A stretch of 6,028 nt of DNA from positions 1 to 6,028 of the forward strand of contig CABKMN010000137.1 of the NCBI GenBank assembly GCA_902373525.1, read 5' to 3'. Numbering within the stretch: the first letter of the stretch is position 1; every line of letters starts with the position of its first letter. The translations under genes were made by a program, and so were the position numbers. The notes beneath the pieces were generated by a model. That model saw only the letters and a program-made list of their open reading frames with translations, searched no databases and had not been told where the DNA came from. This DNA comes from an uncultured Bilophila sp. GTDB taxonomy: Bacteria; Desulfobacterota; Desulfovibrionia; Desulfovibrionales; Desulfovibrionaceae. This document shows positions 1 through 4,672 of the stretch, piece after piece.

Positions 1-4
1 GGGT

Positions 5-58
5 TTGGGGAAGGGGGAGAGAACCTTTCTCCAGAAAGGTTCTCTCCCCCTTCCCCAA
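5..58. terminator. Long perfect hairpin, probable transcription terminator
   Basis: Positions 5-30 and 33-58 are perfect reverse complements: 26 base pairs with only CC between them. The outer arm is built from G runs (GGGGAAGGGGG) and the tip is AACCTTTCT/AGAAAGGTT. It lies 20 bases past the stop codon of the minus-strand Sel1 gene, so it probably ends that operon. A pyrimidine-rich stretch follows on the plus strand (59-78), so it may also stop transcripts arriving from the left. It lacks a clean U run in either direction, so intrinsic termination is inferred from stem strength and position. The hairpin after eno has the same build. Confidence 0.75.
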
Positions 59-78
59 TCCTCCTTTTCCTTTCCCTT

Positions 79-1323
79 CTACACGCGCACCCACTTGCCG
101 AGCCAGTTCTTTTTGAACCGGACGAGAGCGCGGCGGGCGTCGGCGTCCCCGAACGCGGCGGCCTCCTGAAACAGGGCTACGCCTTCCTTGAGATTCTCCG
201 GGCCCGCGCGGCCTTCGGCGTACAGTTCGCCAAGCCCGTTGAGGAGCATGCCCGCCAGTTCCGCAAAAAAGCCCGACTCGTCGCTCAAGTCTTCTTCGTT
301 GCGGGCGTCCGCGAACCGCGTGAGCAGGGCGAAGGCTTCGCCGTCGTCCTGCTGTACTCCGAAACCGCGCAGAAAACACAGGCCGAGCAGGCCGCAGGCC
401 AGCGGCAGGTCCGCAGCGGCGGCCTCGCGGAGCCAATAGGCCGCCCGCGCGGGGTCACGCGGCACGCCCCGACCGAAAAACGTCAGAATACCCAGTGCCT
501 GCTGGGCGTCGGAAAACCCCTGTTCGGCGCTTTTGCGGTAGGCTTCGGCGGCCTTGCTGAGGTCCTTGGGCGCACCGAGGCCCCGCTCGTAGAGAAGGCC
601 CACGTCGAACCAGCTCCCGATCTGCCCGTGTCGCGCGGCCTTTTCAAACCAGCGCAGGGCTTCGGCGTCCCGGCCGTCCTCGTAGCAGAGGCTCCCGCAC
701 CGCGCCTCCCAGTAGGGGCTGCCCGTCGCGGCGCACCGGCGCACGATGGTCCGTTGGCGTTCGCGGTTTCCGGCGTACAGGCTGTACAGGAGATCGCCCG
801 CATCAAGCAGGCCGGCGTCCAGTGCCTTTTCCAGATACGGAATGGCGCGCAGGGCGTTGTCCGCGTCCGTTTCGGGACTGGAGGGATGGGGTGCGGGGCC
901 GCCGTGTTCCGGGGCGTCTCCGTAACAAAGGGCGCTGCCGATGAAATATTGGCAGAACGGGTCTTCGGAGGCCCGCGCCAGTACGGCGTCCCATGCCTGC
1001 TTGAAAGAAAGGGGCATGTCCCGGCGTACGGAAGGCGTCAGCAGGCCGCATCGCCGGGCGACGAGCACGGCGCAGGCGCTGCCCCGGCGGATGCTTTCCC
1101 TGAGCAGCGAGGCGGCTTCCCTGAAGTCGGCCTCCTGCCCGGCGTAGTCCCGGATGTACGGATCGCCCATGCGGGTACGGGCGAGAAAGCACGGCGCGTC
1201 GGGATCGCCCGCGTCCGAGGCTTCGTGCAGCAGGCGCACGCCTTCGCGGATGCTCTCCGAATCGAACCGCATCCAAATCAGGCGGATGCCCGCGTCCGTC
1301 TTGTCCGAAAAAGCCTTTTCCAT
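79..1323 (-). CDS. Sel1-repeat (TPR-like) protein
   Basis: A 414-residue protein without signal peptide or membrane helix, so probably cytoplasmic. Sel1-like repeats are clear in the C-terminal half. Residues about 235-270 (VGLLYERGLGAPKDLSKAAE..), 271-306 (LGILTFFGRGVPRDPARAAYWLREAA), 307-342 and 354-393 (GELYAEGRAGPENLKEGVALFQEAA) show the family pattern of a short helix, G-x-G turn, D-x-x-x-A and W/Y-x-x-x-A-A. Degenerate copies appear near 22-45, 61-90 and 217-233. Such repeats form a helical solenoid used for protein-protein contacts; no catalytic motif is visible. The ATG at 1323 is chosen because GGAG sits 8 bases upstream and the reading frame above it is a shadow of the preceding gene. 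It is the last gene of the three-gene unit, 44 bp after its neighbour and just before the 26-bp hairpin. Its partner is unknown, but the membrane protein upstream is the natural candidate. Confidence 0.88.
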   Translation of the reverse strand: MEKAFSDKTDAGIRLIWMRFDSESIREGVRLLHEASDAGDPDAPCFLARTRMGDPYIRDYAGQEADFREAASLLRESIRRGSACAVLVARRCGLLTPSVRRDMPLSFKQAWDAVLARASEDPFCQYFIGSALCYGDAPEHGGPAPHPSSPETDADNALRAIPYLEKALDAGLLDAGDLLYSLYAGNRERQRTIVRRCAATGSPYWEARCGSLCYEDGRDAEALRWFEKAARHGQIGSWFDVGLLYERGLGAPKDLSKAAEAYRKSAEQGFSDAQQALGILTFFGRGVPRDPARAAYWLREAAAADLPLACGLLGLCFLRGFGVQQDDGEAFALLTRFADARNEEDLSDESGFFAELAGMLLNGLGELYAEGRAGPENLKEGVALFQEAAAFGDADARRALVRFKKNWLGKWVRV

Positions 1324-1345
1324 GTCACGTTCTCCGTCACGTCTT
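1324..1345 (-). promoter_or_regulatory. Ribosome binding site of the Sel1-repeat gene
   Basis: GGAG at 1335-1332 (minus strand) lies 8 bases before the ATG at 1323. This fixes the start of the Sel1 gene against the much longer open frame that continues upstream inside the neighbouring gene. Confidence 0.7.
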
Positions 1346-1367
1346 CCGGCCGGACGGTGCCGCCGTT

Positions 1368-2762
1368 TCAGGCCTTGTGCCTGCGCCGCATCGCCTTGGT
1401 GACGTCTTTCCAGCCGTCCACATAGGGCGGCTGCGCGTGTTCGTAGTAGGCGGAAAACCAGAACAGCACCTGATCGCGGCGCGGCGTCGTGATCCGGTAA
1501 TATTCGAAATCGCCGTCGGGGGCGGGGAAAGCCGTTTCCACGATGTAGTCGCGGCCCTGCTTGCCGTTCAGGGACAGGTAGCCGAGGTCGCCGGGCATCA
1601 GCAGGAATGAGCCGCAGACGCCCGCGTCCACGCCGTCGAGGGCGGCTTCCACATCCTCGAACGTAGTGTCGTCGAAGCGTTCTTCGTCTACGAACAGGCT
1701 TTGCCGTTCCGGGGGGAGGGGCTGTTCCCATGCCCGTTCTTCCCAGCCGCTGAGGGACGGCGGCACGCCGCGCCGGAAGCAGTCGAGAAACAGGGCCAGC
1801 GCTTCGGCGCGTTCCATGCTCCGTTCGGCGCGCCGGTAGTCGTCGCCGCGCCGCAGGAAGGCCACGAACCGGAAGCGGCCCTTCCCGTCCGGTTCGCAGG
1901 CGAGGGAGAAACACTCTTCGCCCGAGGGCAGGAACAGCGGGGAGAGCGGGACGAGGTCCGCCGCGCCGTCGGGATGGGCGGCGAAATCGGCTTCAATGAC
2001 CGCTTCCGTGGCGAGCGACGTGGGGACGCCGTCGGCTCCCGCATAGGCGAACGCCACCGGGCCGGGCGAAGCCTGCGCGGCCTGGCGGGCCCGCACCCGG
2101 CGGTTGATTTCCCGCCTGTCCGCGCCGTCCAGAGTGAAGAAGCAATCCAGATCGGCTTCACCGCCGGTGTAGGCGTCGGGCACCCGTTCGAGCAGGTACG
2201 CGCGGGCTTCCTCCAGCGCCTTCCATGAAGGGAGGGAGGCTTCAAGAAGGTTGTTGTCCACGTCCGCCAGCCACAGGGTGTAGGTTCTGGCTCCGCCTTC
2301 GCGCACGGGATCGACGGCGGCGGTGAAGATGCCCTGAATGCGCGAAATCCGCATGGCCTCCAGAAAGAGTACCCACTCCCTGCCCAGATACAGATCGCCG
2401 AACCGTTTTCCGTGCTCCCGCATGTCGGCGTCGATGGCCGCAAACAGGGCGGCGGCGCTTTCGGAGCAGGCGGGGCTCTGGGCGCGTACGGAACCTCCGA
2501 GGCGGCAATGGGCGGGGGAGAGGCCGAGGAAGAGGAAGGAGAGCAACCCGGCGAGCCCGGCGACGCCGATCTTGCCGAGAAGGTAGGGGAGCAGCGGGAA
2601 GGCCGGGGAAACGGCGTCGCGGAACGCGGGCAGGCAGCCCGCCGCCCCCAGAACGAGGGCGCCGGCGCACAGCGTCAGTTTCGGGCGCAGCTCTCGAACG
2701 CCGCCCGCGCGGGCTCTCCGCGTTGCCGATATTTCCCGTTTGTCGCACATGGTCGTAGGCAT
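1368..2762 (-). CDS. Uncharacterised membrane-anchored protein
   Basis: I do not recognise this 464-residue protein. It has a basic N-terminus (residues 1-27), then two hydrophobic segments at about 28-46 (LTLCAGALVLGAAGCLPAF) and 56-81 (LLPYLLGKIGVAGLAGLLSFLFLG), and a long soluble part from about 82. That part seems to hold two regions: about 100-200 (LGREWVLFLEAMRISRIQGIF, then YTLWLADVDNN and VPDAYTG), and about 250-464, ending in a region with GSFLLMPGDLGYLSL, DYIVE, YYRITTPRRDQVLFWFSAYY and a final DGWKDVTK. No catalytic motif is seen. The start is uncertain: ATG at 2762 (used here), ATG at 2750 (460 aa), or TTG at 2786, which overlaps the upstream TGA as TTGA. None has a recognisable Shine-Dalgarno sequence, so translation may be coupled to the BMP-family gene just upstream. 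Confidence 0.82.
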   Translation of the reverse strand: MPTTMCDKREISATRRARAGGVRELRPKLTLCAGALVLGAAGCLPAFRDAVSPAFPLLPYLLGKIGVAGLAGLLSFLFLGLSPAHCRLGGSVRAQSPACSESAAALFAAIDADMREHGKRFGDLYLGREWVLFLEAMRISRIQGIFTAAVDPVREGGARTYTLWLADVDNNLLEASLPSWKALEEARAYLLERVPDAYTGGEADLDCFFTLDGADRREINRRVRARQAAQASPGPVAFAYAGADGVPTSLATEAVIEADFAAHPDGAADLVPLSPLFLPSGEECFSLACEPDGKGRFRFVAFLRRGDDYRRAERSMERAEALALFLDCFRRGVPPSLSGWEERAWEQPLPPERQSLFVDEERFDDTTFEDVEAALDGVDAGVCGSFLLMPGDLGYLSLNGKQGRDYIVETAFPAPDGDFEYYRITTPRRDQVLFWFSAYYEHAQPPYVDGWKDVTKAMRRRHKA

Positions 2763-2782
2763 ACGGCAGCCGCGCCGAGGCG

Positions 2783-3940
2783 TCAATCGGACGCGGGAAC
2801 CGGCTGGAGGGCGTTTTTCGGAGGAGTCGCCGCGTCCGGGGCGTTGTCGGCGTCCGGCGTCGCGGATACGACGGGCGGAAGCGGTTCGAGCCCTTGCGCA
2901 TGCCAGCTCATGGAGCGGAGCTCCGCATCCGTGAGCGTTTGGCGTTCCGCGATGCGGACGGCTCCGGCGGTGTCGCGCACGGGGCCCCGGAAGGGGGATT
3001 GGCCGTTGCGGATGGCCTTTTCCTCATCCCGCACGCGGGACTGGAGATCGTCGGGGACGGACGGCCCGAAGGCCGAAAGCCGCACGACGCCTTCCTTGAT
3101 GCCGTAGGAGACGTTCCGGGGACGCCACAGGCCGAAGCGGACCTGTGCGAGCAGATCGCCGAAGGCCTTGCCCCAGTCCCATTCGGGTGCGGCGAGGAAC
3201 AGCGGGTCTTCGACCCGCAGCGCCGTACCGATGAAGCGCACCGAGTGTTCCCGCAGCAGTTTGATGAGGGAGGGCCGCGTCCGTTCCATGTCGATGATGT
3301 CCACGCCCGCCGCGATCAGGGTTTTGATCTCGTCGTCCGGGGTCTTGCCCGGAGCGTACAGCACCCGGATGGCCGGGTTGGCGGCCTGCGCGCCGAGGGT
3401 AAAGGCGTTGGCGTTGCGGGTGCGCGAGGCTTCTGACTGGTAGGGATCGTTCGCCAGATAGCCGACGGCCCCGCCCGACAGCGAGCCCGCCAGAAGGCCC
3501 GCGAGGTAATGCGCTTCGTAGGTGCGGACCTGATAGCCGCTCATGGAGCCTTCCGTCTTTTCGTCCGTGCAGGCGAAAAAGACCGTATCGGGATGGCGTT
3601 CCGCCTCGTCGCGGACGAGGGGGTAGAGCAGGGGGCTGGTGGAGATCAGCACTTCGGGCTTCAGGGCGATGAGGTCGTGGAGTTCCGCCGGATCGTCCGG
3701 GGGGACGGCGGAGACGACGGTGGGGATGCGCCGGGATTCGAGCATGTCCCGGGCGTGGTCGAGGCTGCGGACCCAGCCCATGAGCGCGGTGCTCCGCTCG
3801 TCGTCCGGCGGCAGGAACAGATGGACGAGGGCCACGGCGGGACGCGGTTTGGCCGCCGCCGGAAGGGACGCCAGCAGGCAGGCGAGCAGGATCGCCAACA
3901 CGGAGAAGCTCCGCGATCCGGCGAACGAAGGTTTCCTCAT
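2783..3940 (-). CDS. BMP/Med-family substrate-binding-like protein, secreted
   Basis: A 385-residue exported protein of the basic membrane protein (BMP/Med/PnrA) family, whose known members bind small ligands such as purine nucleosides for ABC import. Residues 1-30 are a signal peptide: a basic start, hydrophobic core SVLAILLACLLASL, and probable cleavage after AAA30. Cys21 in LLAC could be a lipobox, but the hydrophobic core runs past it. Family hallmarks are RTYEAHYLAGLLAGSLSG..VGYLAN (139-164), NANAFTLGAQAANPAIRVLY (176-195), IAAGVDIID (209-217) and the C-terminal GIKEGVVRLSAFG..SPFRGPVRDTAG (280-326) with LTDAELRSMSWHAQGL. The usual N-terminal DFGYN-type motif is replaced by FLPPDDERS. 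A Pro/Ala-rich tail (352-385) follows. The ATG at 3940 is supported by AGGAGG 7 bases upstream and by the signal peptide. No ABC permease or ATPase lies beside it. First gene of a unit headed by a glycine riboswitch. Confidence 0.88.
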   Translation of the reverse strand: MRKPSFAGSRSFSVLAILLACLLASLPAAAKPRPAVALVHLFLPPDDERSTALMGWVRSLDHARDMLESRRIPTVVSAVPPDDPAELHDLIALKPEVLISTSPLLYPLVRDEAERHPDTVFFACTDEKTEGSMSGYQVRTYEAHYLAGLLAGSLSGGAVGYLANDPYQSEASRTRNANAFTLGAQAANPAIRVLYAPGKTPDDEIKTLIAAGVDIIDMERTRPSLIKLLREHSVRFIGTALRVEDPLFLAAPEWDWGKAFGDLLAQVRFGLWRPRNVSYGIKEGVVRLSAFGPSVPDDLQSRVRDEEKAIRNGQSPFRGPVRDTAGAVRIAERQTLTDAELRSMSWHAQGLEPLPPVVSATPDADNAPDAATPPKNALQPVPASD

Positions 3941-3941
3941 G

Positions 3942-3955
3942 TCAGGTCCTCCTGA
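3942..3955 (-). promoter_or_regulatory. Shine-Dalgarno sequence inside a small hairpin
   Basis: The strong ribosome binding site AGGAGG (minus strand 3953-3948) lies within an inverted repeat, TCAGG / CCTGA (3955-3951 with 3946-3942), with loop AGGA. Half of the site is in the stem and half in the loop. It stands 7 bases before the ATG at 3940. The hairpin is short (5 bp), so sequestration is possible but not proven; it may give the upstream riboswitch a translational target. Confidence 0.5.
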
Positions 3956-4032
3956 ACGAAGGCGGGCCATGCGGCCGGGATTTTTCGGGGGACGGTACCC
4001 GATTTGGCGGAGCGGTTCAAGGCGCGGAAAGT

Positions 4033-4064
4033 CCTCCCGCGCCCTTTGGGGAGAGCGCGGGAGG
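4033..4064 (-). other. GC-rich hairpin in the BMP-operon leader
   Basis: CCTCCCGCGC (4033-4042) and GCGCGGGAGG (4055-4064) form a perfect 10-bp stem with a 12-base loop, 93 bases before the BMP-family start. On the minus-strand RNA it is followed by ACUUUCC, a poor U run, so it could be a weak attenuator or a structural element. Its function is not shown by the sequence. Confidence 0.45.
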
Positions 4065-4192
4065 GAAAGCCTGCTGAAGCGACGCCTTTCGGAGAGCCGG
4101 ATTCCGTCGGCGGGCCGCACAAGGAGAGGTTCCGGCGCTATCCGTTCGGGCATGTTGGGGCATGTCCGCCAACGGCACGCGACGAAACGAAG

Positions 4193-4215
4193 CGGTTTTC
4201 GGGGGAGGAAAACCG
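4193..4215 (-). terminator. Possible attenuator hairpin in the BMP-operon leader
   Basis: CGGTTTTC and GAAAACCG (minus strand 4215-4208 and 4200-4193) form an 8-bp stem with loop CTCCCCC. AAAA precedes it and CTTCGTTTCG follows on the minus strand; on the plus strand TTTT follows directly. It lies about 115 bases downstream of the glycine aptamer. It could be a weak terminator in either direction; the U run on the operon strand is interrupted. Confidence 0.35.
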
Positions 4216-4256
4216 TTTTGCTGCGGCCACTAAGGGAAGAAACGTTCCGGGGGAAA

Positions 4257-4312
4257 GGATCACACAACCGTCACAGCGTCCGTTTCTTCAGGGCTGCTCT
4301 GTTGTATGACCC
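4257..4312 (-). ncRNA. Ghost-aptamer-like helix after the glycine aptamer
   Basis: Minus strand 4312-4301 pairs with 4268-4257 over 12 bp, including two G-U pairs. Inside it is an asymmetric internal loop in which tandem G-A pairs could form (4299/4271 and 4298/4272), then CAGC/GCTG (4296-4293 with 4277-4274), capped by a 15-base loop. GGACG near the 3' part resembles the same motif near the end of a glycine aptamer. Single glycine aptamers are known to carry a reduced partner (ghost aptamer); since transcription starts just before the aptamer here, a partner has to be on this 3' side. The helix is followed by UUUCCCCC, so it could also be a weak terminator stem. Confidence 0.45.
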
Positions 4313-4328
4313 AAGGGGGGTATAGTTC

Positions 4329-4430
4329 AGAGGTGCGTCCAGTCGCAATCCTGCTGCCTGAGAGTTTTGGCTTGCGCCTTGCCCCTTCGGCGACCTCTCC
4401 CTTGAGGAGAAGTTCTCTCTTGCAACCTTC
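4329..4430 (-). ncRNA. Glycine riboswitch aptamer
   Basis: Read on the minus strand, the conserved core of the glycine riboswitch is present: GCCGAAGGGGCAA (4391-4379), ACTCTCAGGCA (4365-4355) and GGACGCACCTCTG (4340-4328). The helices fit: P2 TTGCAA (4425-4420) with TTGCGA (4348-4343); P3a GAGAG (4419-4415) with CTCTC (4364-4360); a 7-bp P3b CTTCTCC/GGAGAGG (4412-4406 with 4400-4394); and the variable hairpin GGCGCAAGCC (4378-4369). P1 is short (AGGT with ACCT). A promoter lies directly upstream and the BMP-family operon is downstream on the same strand, about 390 bases away. A complete second aptamer is not seen. Glycine switches commonly activate genes, but on or off cannot be read from the sequence here. 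Confidence 0.92.
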
Positions 4431-4442
4431 AATCGCTTGTTC

Positions 4443-4471
4443 AGTATGGGGCATTGTCGGCGGGAGGTCAA
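4443..4471 (-). promoter_or_regulatory. Sigma70-type promoter of the riboswitch-BMP operon
   Basis: On the minus strand TTGACC (4471-4466) and CATACT (4448-4443) are separated by exactly 17 bases. Predicted transcription starts near 4436, about 6 bases before the first nucleotides of the glycine aptamer, which is just what a riboswitch promoter should look like. The match is five of six bases at -35 and four of six at -10. Confidence 0.7.
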
Positions 4472-4481
4472 GCCCCCGCCG
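4458..4481. repeat. Inverted repeat spanning the -35 box, operator-like
   Basis: CGGCGGG (4458-4464) and CCCGCCG (4475-4481) are perfect reverse complements around a 10-base centre that contains the whole -35 hexamer (4466-4471) of the minus-strand promoter. The symmetry and placement fit a repressor operator, but GC-rich DNA yields such repeats by chance fairly often. Confidence 0.35.
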
Positions 4482-4564
4482 CTTCGTCCGCCGTCCGGGG
4501 ATGCGTGCCCGAGGAAAAAGGGTCGTGATGACGGCACGGTGCCGGGAGGCGGCGCGGCGGCTCA

Positions 4565-4593
4565 TTGCAGGGTTACGCGATTGATGGTATGTG
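4565..4593 (+). promoter_or_regulatory. eno: Weak candidate promoter of eno
   Basis: TTGCAG (4565-4570), 17 bases, TATGTG (4588-4593) is the best sigma70-like pair I find upstream of eno, with three of six matches in each box. It would give a leader of about 70 bases that includes both inverted repeats before the start. Between it and the minus-strand promoter (4482-4564) I see only a short palindrome, GGCACGGTGCC at 4533-4543, and no gene. Confidence 0.3.
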
Positions 4594-4607
4594 AAAAAAG
4601 ATGTTCC

Positions 4608-4659
4608 GTGACCGGGAGGCTTGCCCCTGTCCCCAAGGTCACACACTGTTCAGGGGCAA
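4608..4659 (+). promoter_or_regulatory. Interlocked inverted repeats in the eno leader, possible pseudoknot
   Basis: TTGCCCCTG (4621-4629) pairs perfectly with CAGGGGCAA (4651-4659), and GTGACC (4608-4613) pairs perfectly with GGTCAC (4637-4642). The 5' arm of the first repeat lies within the loop of the second and its 3' arm lies beyond it, so together they have H-type pseudoknot topology, or are alternative folds. The last arm ends 3 bases before the GGAG ribosome binding site (4663-4666). This is the right place for control of translation, though no known riboswitch class is recognised. Confidence 0.45.
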
Positions 4660-4672
4660 AACGGAGAACAGC

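Noticed and set aside
628..1425. 265-codon plus-strand open frame
   Set aside because: It is antisense to the Sel1-repeat gene, crosses its start and the intergenic gap, and shows no recognisable domain.
1324..1914. Extension of the Sel1 protein to 611 residues from an upstream start
   Set aside because: The extra part lies within the membrane-protein gene in another frame and is Arg/Pro-rich; the ATG at 1323 has its own GGAG.
2412..3107. 231-codon plus-strand open frame
   Set aside because: It is antisense across the junction of the BMP-family and membrane-protein genes; low-complexity Gly/Glu/Arg composition indicates a shadow frame.
3941..4267. 109 in-frame codons upstream of the BMP start, as an N-terminal extension
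   Set aside because: A signal peptide begins at the ATG at 3940 with a strong AGGAGG before it; the upstream part is Arg/Pro-rich without domain features and overlaps leader RNA structures.
4329..4430. Second complete glycine aptamer (tandem arrangement)
   Set aside because: The full set of core motifs occurs only once; the downstream helix lacks the GCCGAAGG and CTCTCAGGCA elements.
4260..4646. 128-codon minus-strand open frame
   Set aside because: It covers the promoter and the glycine aptamer, whose conserved bases are explained as RNA; the peptide shows no family features.
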